From: Talaromyces rugulosus
Lineage: Eukaryota > Ascomycota > Eurotiomycetes > Eurotiales > Trichocomaceae
Assembly: GCF_013368755.1 (NCBI RefSeq)
Contig: NC_049565.1
Coordinates: forward strand, 4,774,001-4,838,000
Length of the DNA stretch: 64,000 nucleotides
Direction of reading: 5' to 3'
The stretch's first letter is position 1; each line of letters opens with the position of its first letter. The position numbers and the translations under genes were made by a program. The notes beneath the pieces are model-generated. The model was not told the origin of the DNA and made no database searches. It saw nothing but the letters and a program-made list of their open reading frames with translations. This document shows, in pieces, positions 31,301-45,321 of the stretch.

Positions 31301-31543
31301 TGTTATATCAACTGACAAACATACATGTTACAGACAATCCGCTACGACTCCATCCTCGACGGCCAGTCCTCCTCGGCCACCACGCTCGGCGCCGACCTGG
31401 ACCAGCGATGCCCGCTCGACATGTTCCTGGACGTGTCACCGCTGTACGCGCCAGACGCAGAAATGACGAATCTGTGGACGGGGCCGTGGCTGGATCCGTC
31501 GTCGGCCGAGTATGCCGAGTTGGCTGCTGCGGGGGTTATCTAG
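28389..31543 (+). CDS. Zn2Cys6 transcription factor with fungal_trans domain (candidate cluster regulator)
   Basis: Sixteen exons: 28389-28521, 28574-28657, 28722-28767, 28826-29133, 29181-29456, 29519-29589, 29638-29745, 29798-29811, 29860-29991, 30047-30107, 30176-30283, 30332-30384, 30447-30699, 30764-31095, 31173-31242 and 31334-31543; about 752 aa. A second in-frame ATG is at 28410. The zinc cluster spans intron 1 and reads ACRRCKRKKIKC, followed by CAAC and a final Cys. A short coiled segment (YVTTLEARVQSLELQL) could support dimerisation. The middle domain has the fungal_trans blocks WHLVGFVLRLCVKL and ELQKRFFWCAYCFDR. Such proteins bind paired CGG triplets, and six CGG-N5-CCG sites occur in this neighbourhood. 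Intron 4 (29134-29180, 47 bp) is the least certain junction; all others join in frame. Confidence 0.87.
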
Positions 31544-32363
31544 CAGTTTACTTACTATATAGTAGTTATACTGTACATGTGTACATTCAAAATGTTTGGA
31601 ATAGGTCATACTTAGTTAATATATCAATTGTAATTCATATGTACTTCAAAATGTTGTAGACAACTACATGTAGTGACTCATGTGTCAACATCAAGTAAAG
31701 CTCCCAACGTCAGCCGTTCCAGATGTCAACTCGTTCATGGACAAACTTCATCCATGGAACGACCTATAAACGACTCAATCATGACCACACAATTACACGT
31801 AGTCGGAAATTCAATCCTACTCGCAGCATGACAAGTGTAATGTATCTGATTTTGGTACAAGCTATGAATCCGAACCCCAGTGCACCTTTTCTATTCTAAA
31901 CATCAACAAGGCACGCAGAAGAAAAATGTGACAGGCACAAGTCCAAAAACGCGGTAACAAAGGGTGAAAAGAGAAATAAAAAGTATTTGGCTATCCCCTT
32001 CCTTTCAAAAGAAGACGAAAAAGAGGAAGAAGATCATAAAGATGAAGTGGGAAAAAAAAAAAAAAAATCATGTCAGGGGAATAATACTTTAGGATTGGCT
32101 ACACTTTCCAGCGGATCCAACCGTTGTAGGCAATATGGTCAAAAGAAGCCGCCGCCTTGGTATTGCAACTCATCCAAGCCCGTGCACTCATCACACGGGC
32201 TGACATCAAGGCTAAGAGAGCCGTATACATACAAGCTGTTCCAAGGCTAACAGCGTAGAGAAATGGGTAGTCCACTATCTGAGACATTGTTCACAATCTT
32301 AAGAAACCAAATAGATTGCATCCATAAGGACAGGCAAATAGGACTCCCGACGCAGGCAAGCGT
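31544..32363. other. Convergent intergenic region
   Basis: About 820 bp lies between the 3' ends of the regulator and the TPT-type transporter. It contains an A-rich run near 32050-32067. No gene or RNA is recognised. Confidence 0.5.
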
Positions 32364-33788
32364 TTAAGCATTGCCGGCGGTGGCACCGCCCAGAGCACCG
32401 CGAACACGGTCAACCGACTCGGGAGCGTAGCTAGGGGCAAGAGCTCCAACAAAGAGGAAGAAACCGAGAACAACAGCAGCAATGACAACGACACGGCGTT
32501 GGCCAGGGTTGGTAGATCCGTACTCAGCCCAAGAGCGGTTGGCATGGCTGGTGTACTCCTTGATCTTGTCGCCACCAAGCTTGTAGTAGACAAGTCCACC
32601 GAGAGCAATCGAGTAGCCGAAGAACTGGAGAGGGGTGACGGGGGTGTGCCAGATGGCCATGGAGGCGGCAACCAGAAGGATATCCTTCAGGACACCACAG
32701 AGGGTCATGACCAGGGAGGAAGTCTTGCCAATCTGATAGGAATTAGTAATTGCGCGTTATCTTTTGAAAAAAAAAAAAAAAAAAACCTACCAAGAACACA
32801 ACAGAGACGTTGAGCAAGAATGCAACCACGGCGTTGGCGAGGAGAGTGATGAGACCGACGTTGTAGATATCAGTCATGGACATCTTGGGGGCCTCGATGA
32901 ACAGGGTGGTGACTCCGTTCATGACAGCACAGACAGGGGCAAAGTAGTAGAGGGAGACGAGGGGGTCCATCTTAAATTCGGCAGAGCTCAACAAGCGCTG
33001 GACCATGACCAAGCGAATGGCCTCGAAGATGATACCACCGATCTGGAAGAGGAAACCGATCAAGACAAACCTGATCTCACCAAAGGAAGCAATGACGACA
33101 CCGACGACGATGGCAGAGACGTTCATGAGGACCTTCAGGTTGACGGGAGAGATTCCGAGACCCCAGGTGGCGAGCAAGACGGCAACGGGGGTGGTAGCCT
33201 TGAGCATTTGGATAAAGGCGACACTCAGGTACAGGTAGGTAACGTTACCGCAGATCAGAGACAAACTGAAGAAGAGACCGATGGGGACAATGGCACGCAG
33301 GTAGACGCGGCCAGTCATCTTGACAGTCTTGCGGCCGTCGAGCAGGGTGGTGGTGCGAGCGAGGATCTGGGTCATGATGGTGGCGAAGGTCAAGTGCCAT
33401 GTTGTCAAGAAAATAGCTGTTGCTGGTTAGTTTATTATTCAACGGGTCATGCGGGATCACATACGGTAGGCTATCAGGTCACACGAATTAGTATTTGCGC
33501 AATGAACGGATGAGACAGCAAAAACTTACCAAACGGAGCAGCCTCGTTCGCCAAGATCTGCTTGTTGAACAGAATGACGCTGGAACTGAGGGCGATCCAG
33601 GCACTGCAGCAGACACGTTAGCAGGTAGCAAGAGGGCGTCGTCAAGAAGATTCTCACGTCACGTAAAAGGCCGGGTGCAGGGAAGCCTTGGGAGGCTCAG
33701 CCTTCTCAGCGGCCGGGTTGACGGTGGGCAAGGTCTGCTCTGGGCGCGGGACCTCGCCAGAGGTACGGGCTTTCTCTCCATCAGACAT
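32364..33788 (-). CDS. TPT/DMT-family nucleotide-sugar or phosphate-sugar transporter
   Basis: Exons on the minus strand are 33788-33658, 33603-33530, 33416-32791 and 32732-32364, encoding 399 aa from MSDGEKARTSGEVP. About ten hydrophobic helices span the protein. Family marks include ALSSSVILFNKQIL in helix 1, AFIQMLKATTPVAVLL, and the last helices PLQFFGYSIALGGLVYYKLG. These are typical of the triose-phosphate-transporter (TPT) branch of the drug/metabolite superfamily, whose fungal members sit in the Golgi or ER and exchange nucleotide sugars or phosphorylated sugars. The cargo cannot be read from the sequence. Intron 3 begins GTAGG followed by about 20 T. The gene lies near UDP-galactopyranose mutase, but this may be chance. 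The codon use suggests strong expression. Confidence 0.9.
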
Positions 33789-35844
33789 GGTGGCAGAAAA
33801 CGCACGAGCTTGTTCACGGAAGAAGTTGTGGAATTCAAAGGGGCGCTGCCGGAGGAGGCTGCTGGTGCCGAACGACGAGGAGGCCACGGGGAGCGGTGGT
33901 GGTGGTGGTGGTGGTTGAGGGTGTTGTTGTTGTCGTGTTAAGTTCGGGACAGGGGCAGGAGAGAAAATTAATTAACGGGGGGAAGGAAGGGTAGGTAAGG
34001 TGGTCGGCGACAAAGACGAAGACGACGGAAGAGGAAGACGACGAAGAAGAGAAGACGAGAAGGCTTAACGAGTGGCTGTGGTCAACTGCAAGAGGGCAAC
34101 AAGGACGAAAAGAGACGAAGGGAGGCTGGTGGTGGGAGAAGCACGTTCGCGGGCGTTGGGGAGAGGAAGTAATGATGATGGCAGCCGGAAGCGGGCTGAG
34201 CCAAGGGATGGAAATGGCATGGATTATGGGTGCAGACTCTGCGCGCGCTAGGCCGCATGCGGGCTAGCGGGCGGGCGCGGGCGGTGGCCGCTGGTTGGCC
34301 AGGTGGCGCCGAGTGGGGCGGGCTGATAAGCGGGCGGTGGGCCGATCGCCGGGCAAGTGACCGCCCGCAAGCAGCCAACGTGGGCGGCCGGAAAAGGGGC
34401 TGAGACTGTTTCACTGTGTATACACATCTGGAGCAAGTATCCTGTATAACATTATGGTTTGTTGTTCATTGTTCCATGGGACTCTGCGATCTATTCGGTA
34501 TAATCGATACAGCCATCTGGAATTGATATAGTCATCGTCTATAATCGTGTGTACTATTAATAGATGGCCGCATGAACCTCCTGCCTATACCCCGTACAAC
34601 TGCAGAGCCATACTGCAGAGCCATACTGCAGAGCCGTACAACGGTTGTGACTGCTGTGACTGTCGCACTGCAGATACAACTCCAGACGGGCTCACGGAGT
34701 AACAAACACCTGCATTTGCGATCTTCAACGGAGTATCACTCGGACGGGAGACAGACGGTGGACCGTTGCCGATCTAGATGTGATGGAAGGAGGAGAAGAC
34801 ACGTAAGTTGCAAGCTGGAACAATCGACATCAAAGGCCATGGCCGCCCCACATGGCGTCCGCGCCTAGCTCCAAGGTTGGCCAGGGCTGCCCGCCCCATG
34901 GACCGGGTCCACCCTCTGCATCCAATGGCATGTTTCAAATGGGCACATGCCCCACCACAACTAACGGACAACGTGGGTCCCGATGGAGCCACGCTGCCCC
35001 ACGCAGCCTACCAGGGCCCGCCACTGCAGCCCAGGCCTCGCGCTGGCCGCGAATCACGCTGCGATCTCGTGCAGGCGCCCAGAGCTTATTTCATGTGCCT
35101 TGTCCCTGTCCCGGTGCTGTTTCCGGCATTTCCAATCCTCATATCACGACTGTGCCTGTGTGCCTGTGTGTACCGGTCTCCGTACAAGTGGCCGCAGAGG
35201 GACAGAAGCACCATGGGTCCCGATCCAGCCCAGAGGAGCAGCCGTATCGCCATGATGATCGCCCTGGTGGACCCCCTCATTTCAGTCTTCAACCACTGGC
35301 CGCCCAAAACGGTATTTCTGTGCAGCGATCCAGCAGATCGCCTCCTGAGCGTATCCCCTTGAATCCGTCCCGGTGGCCAATGTAACCATTATTCTTATTC
35401 TTTCATTTATTTGCCATCCCCAGCGAGTCAACGATCGATAGCACGCCGTACCACCGCCACCATCAACATAATTTGCATTGGGCCGTTTCCGGCGCCGCGG
35501 TAACGCTTATCGCTGTCGCCTGTTAGTGACACCGACTTAGTGCCCGGCGGTGACAGCGACCAGACCAAGAACAACAATGGAAGAAATAATTATAGTATCC
35601 ATCCACCGTCGTAATCGTAATAAATAGGATAATTGACGAGATGGAGGGTCCAAGCTGTCGTCATTTGCCATCGCTGGAATTAATGGCACGCAGCTCAGGG
35701 GGTGGAAATTGCACGAGGCTGTCAGACCCATTGGGGCTGGCTCTCTTGATGGCGATGCCAGTAATAATGCTAACCAAAGTCAAAGCTAATCTCGCCCCCT
35801 TTCCCATGCTCCACTGCTATCGTGTGTGAGACTGAGAGCAGCAG

Positions 35845-35877
<33 letters not shown>

Positions 35878-36089
35878 GGGATCCGGATTTGAAACGAAAC
35901 AGGCACGCACGCTCACCGCCCTACCTAGTGCCAACTGACTCCTGACCGCCCACCACCCCCACAGCGTCCCAAGAACAGCTCACTCACAACAAAACTTCTC
36001 TCCTCGTCCCTCTCCCCAAGTGTCCTCTTGACCCCAATCGCTCTTGCTTTACTCCTTGCTGCTGTCGCCAGCAACATCCATCGTCGTCT
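33789..36089. other. Divergent promoter region of transporter and UGM genes
   Basis: About 2.3 kb. The transporter-proximal part is GA-rich (33960-34070) and then GC-rich with repeated GGGCGG-like blocks (34250-34350). A 13-bp unit, ACTGCAGAGCCAT, occurs three times at 34599-34637, the last copy with one change. Overlapping open frames at 34800-35390 lack domain-like content and lie in different frames, so I treat them as non-coding. A 31-bp poly(A) run lies at 35845-35875. Confidence 0.5.
35845..35875. promoter_or_regulatory. Poly(dA:dT) tract upstream of UGM
   Basis: Thirty-one consecutive A bases lie about 215 bp upstream of the UDP-galactopyranose mutase start. Such tracts are known to exclude nucleosomes from fungal promoters. 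The role here is inferred. Confidence 0.5.
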
Positions 36090-38005
<1,916 letters not shown>

Positions 38006-38507
38006 ACGAATTGAGGGGAAAGAACATAGTGTTTTGACTATTTTAGACCCGTCTTAATTTTTTTTCTTTTTTTCTTTTTTTTTCTTTTGTCTTTCTTTTG
38101 TGTGACGAAGGTACATGGAACGGAGCATTAAAGTATTTATAAACAAGAGTTCATAACGTGGGATATACCTTTTTTTTAGTTTCTCAAGTTCCTTGGAAGA
38201 AATCAATGATTGGCATGCATATCGGCTTGAATAGTGTGTGTATCAAATTGATCTTGCGATTCACCGTTTGTCCCGGATTTGCGGGCATGGTTTATCTTAG
38301 CATAGAGTGTTTTAGACTGAATCTATTGCTTCTACACGATTTTGGTTGTACATGTAGTCCATTGAGAGTAAACATGATGTACATATTAATGCATGGTTCA
38401 AGCCAAGGGTCATTCTCATAAGAAATATAATACACGCCGACCCCCATTTACACCATCGAATCTCTCATTCCTCTTTTCCAACGTTGTATAGATAGATACC
38501 CTCCAGC

Positions 38508-38882
38508 TCATAAAAAAGCCCCATGATGACCCGACCCAACCACACGTCGAATCCGATACCGCGGACTAGGCAGCGTCTGCGCCAAAGCACCCTGCTCTAG
38601 CGGCGGCGAGTCATCACCACCAATATCATCTTCCTCGTTTTCAAGAAGTGAGCCTGTCGATTCTTGTCTTCCTCGACGGTTCACAGCCAGTCTGGCGCGG
38701 GCCAATCTCGCGGGGATGATCTGGTGGTATGTAGTAGCATGCTCGTCCGAGAGGAGAGACAGCGGCGGTGACGAATCTTCCTCCTCCCTGGAGCTAGGGC
38801 TTGGAGATGACGCTGCGAGCAGACAGACGTTGTCATCAAACATATCCACTGCTTCAGTATCGCTCGGCGTGCAAATGATCCC

Positions 38883-38926
<44 letters not shown>

Positions 38927-39125
38927 TTGGAGTCGAAGGTGAAGATGGCGGGGACCACGGCGACGTCGCCCGCAGATGGCAGTAGCGTAGATCATCACTT
39001 GTAATGTCGTTCATTCGCAAGTTCTGGAGTTGCTGGCGCACGGCGCGCTCGACGATGACTTGCTGCAGGGTCTGATAGACCTCTCGCTCAGAGAGCTGGA
39101 TGCGACTGGGCAGCGAGCGGAACAT
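38508..39125 (-). CDS. Small Ser-rich protein of unknown function
   Basis: This is a single open frame of 205 aa starting MFRSLPSRIQLSEREVYQT. The first 45 residues look like an amphipathic helix (LQQVIVERAVRQQLQNLRM). A poly-Ser run encoded by a (GAT)14 microsatellite on the opposite strand follows, and then an acidic Ser/Pro region. The C-terminus is basic (RYRIRRVVGSGHHG). No domain is recognised. It converges with UGM across about 500 bp and diverges from the PDK1-type kinase across 1.1 kb. The N-terminal helix suggests a real gene, but similarity evidence is missing. Confidence 0.55.
38884..38925. repeat. (GAT)14 microsatellite coding for poly-Ser
   Basis: Fourteen perfect GAT units on the plus strand encode a Ser run in the minus-strand unknown gene. 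Length variation between strains is likely. Confidence 0.95.
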
Positions 39126-40236
39126 TGTGTGGGCGAGACGAGACGAGCTCAGTTCAGCTCAGTTCACTTCACTTCAAGGTGGGCTCGGCTGAGGTCAATG
39201 GTGAGTGTCAAGGAAGATGCATATCGATGTCGTCAGGGCTGTGGGTGCAGCGTCACCTGGACACGCGGCTGGCGCTCCGGTCGTGCCTTCCTGTCTGCCT
39301 TTGGGCGGCCGAGGAAGGTGCGTCTGTATACACACTGCATCTGGCATACCGGCATACTACACTAGTATAACAGTATGTCTTCATCCATGTATTAATTAAT
39401 AGCACTGACTGCTGACAAAAAAAAGTCACAATAAAATAGTCGGTTAAGCATGGATAAGCGTCTCGCTTCGTCTACTATAATAAGCTTATTATGACAGGTG
39501 AAACAAACACGTCCCCCAAGTCACAATGAGGCCGTTCTGTGCGCTCAGCAAGACAAGATCCACCGGATCAGTACATACTATACAGTGAATAAAACAGTAG
39601 AAAATAGAAAATAGTAAACACAACACTAAACAGGAAATAACAATATTTATATATAGCATTCCTCGATTCACCCGCTCCGCCCGGCGTGCGTGTCGAGCCC
39701 CCCTTTTGAGGCGCGGTTAATCGTGCCAAGGGAGCCGCCCGTCTCGCCTGCTTACTTGACCCTCCACCACGCCATGACAGCACACCACACGCCATTGTTC
39801 GTCCCTCTCTCCCTCTCTCTATCTCTATCGCTGTCTAGCATCGCTGCTCCTGTCCTCCCCGTCGCCGGCGCCATCGTCTTCGCATCACCGCCAGCGTCTC
39901 GTCAGGTTCCTCCGTCCGAGCGCGTTAATTAACTCACCTCACGACTAGGCACCGACCAACCATCCTCTCGCTCGCTCCCTGTCGAGTAAATACCATGCAT
40001 CCGTTGTCGATGCGATCGCCGCCGCCATAATAAGCCCGACTATACGCTCGCTTGCTCGAATCTACTGTCTATTGGTCTATTTGATGTCTCCCTAACTTAC
40101 CTTCATAAGCGTCTGGATTTCTTCCTGTCGTTCGGCATCCATTCAGCCTTTCAACCCGCCCCTGTGTTGAACTCGCCAGCAACCGATCTTAGGGTTATCT
40201 CTCGTGCCCTTGCGTGTGCTCCCGATTCCTCTCACC
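39126..40236. other. Divergent intergenic region upstream of the PDK1-type kinase
   Basis: About 1.1 kb. A CT-rich leader (39800-39840, repeated CTCTCT and CTATCT) suggests a kinase transcription start zone. The sequence from 39840 to 40236 is probably a long 5' leader. No separate gene is recognised. Confidence 0.45.
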
Positions 40237-42781
40237 ATGGAAGGTGACCTGAGCCTCTCCCAGTCGCTGGGCGGATTGAGGATCGCAAACCCAGACGACT
40301 CCCTCCCTCATGAAGAACCACGGCTCCCGGCTCAGCAACAATCCAGTCTGCCCGAACCCCAACAACAGCCAACTTACTCGCTTCCGCCTCTGCCCGCGCT
40401 CGACGCTCTGGAACCGGACTCTACCACCGACACGCTGGGCGACCTGGCCAGCTCGTACAAATCCCAGGCCTCGGCCATCGATCTGGCTCCGTCGGCTCGC
40501 CGCCCAAACAATCGCTCGTCCGTAGCGTATTTGCCAGACCACCCGCCCTCTTCGAGCCAGCATCATCAAACCATCCCGCGATCCGCCTCAACCCACGTAC
40601 AGGGCAGTCATTATGCCAATGGCTCGTCCGCCGCTAGGGAGCTGAATAATTACCGAATTCGGACTGATTCTAGTGCATCTGGTGGGCCAGAGCTGATGTA
40701 TCGCTCCGACTCGCGAGGCGGTTCCGCCGCTCTTCAGGCCGGTGTGCCCTCGAGAGACAACAGCCACAGTGACCGCTCGTACAAAAAGAGCCAATTCATG
40801 CCCGGGAACGGCCAGCTGCCCCTGCGGCAGGGCTCGCGCCTCGGACACAACGTCACCTCCTCTCCCAGCTCGCCGTATTCCCTGGAAAACGGGCCTCCGA
40901 CCAGCAGCGAAGAATGGCAAGATCGCGGTGCCGCCGTCGGCATCAGACAAGAAGTAGATGCCAACGGCCGGACCGTCTCTCGCTACATCAAAAAGGGCGT
41001 CCGGGATTTTTCTTTCGGGCAGACGTTGGGCGAGGGCTCTTATAGTACTGTATGTCTGGCCACTGACCGCCAGACTCTCAATGAATACGCCATCAAGATC
41101 TTGGACAAACGGCATATCATCAAGGAGAAAAAGGTCAAATACGTCAACATTGAGAAAGATACGCTAAATCGGCTCACCGATCACCCGGGTATAGTCCGAC
41201 TATACTATACCTTTCAGGATGAGCGTTCACTATATTTTGTTCTTGATCTGTGCAAGAACGGAGAATTGCTTGGCGTTTTGAAACGCATGGTCACGTTTGA
41301 TGAAGAATGTGCCCAGTTTTATTGTGCCCAGATTCTTGATACTATCGACTACATGCACAAACGAGGAGTAATTCACCGTGACTTGAAACCAGAGAATATC
41401 CTGCTAGACAGCCAAATGTACACCAAGATCACCGATTTTGGCACGGCCAAGATCCTCAACACTCCCAAGAAGGACGACAACAGCTTTAGTGATCCGTCTC
41501 CGTTGGACTCGGCAGACCTTCAGGAAGAAGAGCGTGCGAGCTCTTTTGTAGGGACTGCAGAATACGTGAGCCCCGAATTGCTCACCGATAAAAACGCATG
41601 CAAAGCCAGCGATCTCTGGGCCTTTGGGTGCATCGTCTTTCAGCTTCTGGCCGGTCGTCCGCCATTCAAAGCTGCCAACGAATATCTGACCTTTCAGAAA
41701 ATCGTTGCTCTCGAATATGAATTCCCCAGCGGCTTTCCTCCTGTCGCGCGCGACCTTGTTGAACGACTTCTCGTTCTCGACCCTGCCCGTCGTTTGCCAA
41801 TTGAGCATATCAAGAACCACGAGTTTTTCGACGGGGTGGCCTGGGGACGAGCTCTTTGGAAACAAAAGGCCCCTCGATTAAAACCGTACAGCCCCCCAGC
41901 GCGAGAACCGATCAAGCTGAATGGCGGCGCCGGTGCCGACGCCGATAGTGTCCCACCAAACATTTCCGCTACACCTTCTTCTGCCAACGTGGCGACGAGC
42001 TCCAAGAGCTACCCACGTGTTATCACTGAACTACCTCCTCCCAGCCAACTAGACATTGAATGGTCTCCGGTTCTCTCGAGAAACAACGAGCGCATTCTAA
42101 AACTAGGGAACTTGTCCGTTTCGGTCTCCCATGCCGCGCACAGCCCTGCCGGCCGCAATGGGCTTGCAGAGGCGGAACCACCAAAGAAGTTCTCTCGTTT
42201 CTTCGGTAGTAGTACGCCCAAAAAGAAGCAGCGGTTAGTCATGATCACGTCTTCGGCTCGCATTATACTCGCTGCTGCAGGGGGTGACGACAAGAGAGTC
42301 AAGATTGAGATTTCCCTCTTGGCTCCTGAGACTAGCTATAGAAGCACCGTAGATTCAAAGGGTGCTTCTTCATGGATTGTCGACACGGTATGTCTTTTTT
42401 TTTGGTGTTTGTGTTTTTGCTTCAGCTAACGGTATACAGCGAGATAAACACTACGTCTTTGAAGAGGTCAAGACAGCCTCCAGCTCGCAGCCGAATGCAA
42501 CTTCGACGCAAGAATGGATCGACACTCTTGACCGGGCCAAAGAATTTGCCATGTCACAGCAAAGCAATTCGTACTCGGCGGATGACTACCGAGACTTGTC
42601 ATCTGCCTTTTCCAGCCAGACAAACACCATCGACCATTCTTCCGAGTTCCAAGGTGAACTTGCATCGGCCGGGAGAACGACTCTTCATAAAAACCAGGCC
42701 AATGACTCGGATTCCATAAAAGGAAAGAAAAACCGGTTCAGCAAGCGACATTCAAAGAACGGGCTGGCTGCGGTTTTTTAG
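40237..42781 (+). CDS. PDK1-type AGC serine/threonine kinase (Pkh1/2, Ksg1-like)
   Basis: Exons are 40237-42387 and 42440-42781, giving 830 aa. The ATG at 40237 (MEGDLSLSQSLGG) is preferred to an in-frame non-ATG extension. A disordered N-terminal 250 residues, rich in Ser and Pro, precedes the kinase domain (about 254-535). The domain has GEGSYSTV, the catalytic Lys in YAIKIL, HRDLKPEN (about 380), DFG (about 400) and an activation segment SFVGTAEYVSPELL. The insert between DFG and the activation segment is about 30 residues. A C-terminal PH-like domain starts near residue 667 (RLVMITSSARIILA) and spans the intron. PDK1 kinases phosphorylate AGC kinases such as Ypk1, Pkc1 and Sch9 in sphingolipid and cell-wall signalling. 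The last residues are Lys-rich. Confidence 0.92.
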
Positions 42782-43454
42782 TTTTCTTTCTATTATCGAA
42801 TCGTCCGATCTTCCTTTTATACCCTTCTTCTGCGAATCACATGATTTCGACTTGTCATCGAGCGTTCCTCATGGTGCATATTAGTTTTGCAAGCATGCCT
42901 TGTTTTTTCCCCGTCTGTTGCGTTTTTGGGATATCATATCCTAACCCGAGCTATCACTTGCATTACCAATAATATTTGGTGGCGTTTTGTTTTCAATCTG
43001 TTTCTTTTTTGGAATTTTCCCTGTCGGGCATATTACGAAGATGTTAGATGTTTTGTGTTGAAAAATGAACATTCCTGCATTTAGACCCCTTTTTTTTTCT
43101 TTTCCTTTTTTGGTGCTGTCTATGCAGACTATTCAATCGAACGACTTTCTGTTTAGAGTTTTACTTTGAGTATCTATATTACTTTCATTCTTTTGTTCCT
43201 TTCGTTCCCTTTCAATGGTGTATTTCCAATAATCTCCTCTTTTCTTTTCTTCCCATAGTATTACATATTTCTTGTCTACGGTTGGATAACATGGTTCTCA
43301 ATGGGTTACTGGTTTTATTATTACATGTAGTCTAAGCTGTTAAAAAAAAAAATCAACAAATGCATACATGTCCATCAATCGATGCAACATCAGAAAACCA
43401 CCCATGCATATTCGCATATTCGCATATTCAAACGTTATCAATAGCTCGTTACAA
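42782..43454. other. Convergent intergenic region, T-rich
   Basis: About 670 bp between the 3' ends of the kinase and a Zn2Cys6 gene. T-rich stretches are typical of fungal 3' untranslated regions. GCATATTC occurs three times in tandem-like fashion near 43407-43430. No gene is seen. Confidence 0.45.
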
Positions 43455-45321
43455 TCATATAAACAGCCAGTCAGTGCGCGACTGATCCAGCTCCTGAATC
43501 CAATCAAACTCGCCTCCACCCAAAGAAGAAGACCCTGACTGACTCCGCTCCTCCTGCTTCTGCCACATCATCTTCAACACACACGCCGCATTGTGCAGAT
43601 TAACACTACAGAAATCGTTCCACAACATATACAAATGCTGCAGCGTAAACACGCGTTGTTCCCGGTTCGAGCTCTCGGCGCCCGCGATGAACGTCGGCCA
43701 AATGGTGCATTTGAAATGCTCGTCGTCGGACCGGATCAGCGAGATATTGTGCACGAGCTCCTTTTCGACCGTGTCGCGGTCTTTCCAAATCTCGGCAGAA
43801 GAAGAATCTTCTCGGTCGAATCCAAACACGGACACGACCCGTCGCGCGTACAGGTATACAGCGGCCTTGTAGGCGCATGCCAGAGCCACTCGCTGGGATA
43901 TATCGGATAGCAGGAGATACGACTGCATCTCGCCAGCCCAGGCCACCGGGTCAAACGCGTCAATGTGTCGCAGAATTGCAAGCGGGGAGTCAGTAGTACA
44001 TGTCGTCGCTGTTGGCGAAGAAGGCGGGAAAGATAGCGAGTAGGCATAGCAGCCCGATGGTGTGTTGTTGTTGTTGCCGTAATTCGAAAAGCGCTGTGCG
44101 TGCACAAAGAACATTGCATCCAAAAGGTATGCCGGGCAGCCCACCCAGGCGGTTTTCTCAAGACGCTGGAGGACCGCCGCACCCATGCTTTGGGAATAAA
44201 AAGGTCTGGAGAGCACGCCCGGACGGGCCAGTGTCGAGCCCATGATTTCGGTGATTAGACAAGAGTCGATGACGAATGTGTCGATGCCTTCGGTCGTCGC
44301 CGAGTGGTGGTTGGCGGCGGTTAGCAGCAGTCTGTCTCGCAGAATGCTCTTTGCGCCCTCGAGATGGTACTTCCACGCCCCGTTGCCGGATTCAATCGCG
44401 TCCAGCAAGATCAAGACGAAAATGGCTGCAACTGTCCTGTCGTCGTTGCGCGTGGATGCGTGCGACACGTCTATGGATAGCTGGCGCAATGCACGTTGTT
44501 TCAGGCTCAAGAAGTGCGAGAATGCCTTGGCATTGACGGGCTGCGCTGAGAAGGAGGAGATAGCAGGCCGGCCAAGGGACATGATACACCCGGGGGTCTC
44601 TGTGGCTTCGATGGTGGATGACTGCGGGAATTGAAGGCCATTGTTGAACATGTATGCTTGATGAATCGCGCCGATCGCAGCCAGGGAGTCGGTCAATACG
44701 GCTGATTCGCCTATGTAGGGAATGAGCTCGCGGTAAGGATTGCGGACTTTGTCGTAAAGACAGAGTGCTTGGACACAGTGCAGGTTGACTAGTTGTTTGG
44801 CCGAGTCAATTTAGGGGTACTTTTAGGAATATCCATTCTTTATATAAAAAAGGCGTCTTACAGTGTGAGATGTACAACCTCGACAGTTTATCCATATCTC
44901 GAAAGAGCGGATCCACCAACGAGAACGAGGGAGACTCTGGAGGAAGCCGACGAACATGTACAAGCGCTCCATTATTGTTGTAGTATTTGGCCAGCGTTGC
45001 TTTAGGTAGTGCCTGGACCTGGACCTGCAGACCTCCATCGCCCGACAGCGCTGTGCTTTCGCACTGGGCCTGCTGCTCTGTCTGCTCTGAAGAACAATAG
45101 CCCATGCTCGCGCTACCCGGAGATTCCTGGTTTGTAGTAGTCACATCATCAAAGCTCAGTCCCATCATCTTCCCACGACTAGCCACGCCGCCCTTAACCC
45201 AGACCAACGGCTTCTGGTAGCCCAGACACTCCTTCCCAGCATCGCGGCATTTGCGGCAGGTCGGGCGACCGTTGTCGCAGACAATGCGGCGTCGGCGACA
45301 AGTGTAGCATCCTTTGGACAT
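43455..45321 (-). CDS. Zn2Cys6 transcription factor (second, unrelated)
   Basis: Minus-strand exons are 45321-44862 and 44788-43455, giving 597 aa. The zinc cluster is at the very N-terminus: GCYTCRRRRIVCDNGRPTC followed by KCRDAGKEC. A Gln- and Thr-rich linker leads to a fungal-specific regulatory domain that begins LFRDMDKLSRLYISHF across the intron and continues ESAVLTDSLAAIGAIHQA. This layout (cluster at residue 5-30, then the DUF3468-type domain) is common among pathway-specific regulators. It is divergent from the P450 across 2.6 kb. No paired CGG motif was recognised in its own promoter. A 12-bp inverted repeat lies about 280-360 bp upstream of its start. Confidence 0.88.

Noticed and set aside
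32764..33513. 249-aa plus-strand open frame
   Set aside because: It is antisense to exon 3 of the TPT-type transporter, is strongly Asp/Gly/Gln-biased, and has no domain-like pattern.
34808..35385. Overlapping 177- and 184-aa frames in the UGM upstream spacer
   Set aside because: They overlap in different frames, are rich in Pro/Arg/His from GC-rich DNA, and show no recognisable domain or splice pattern.
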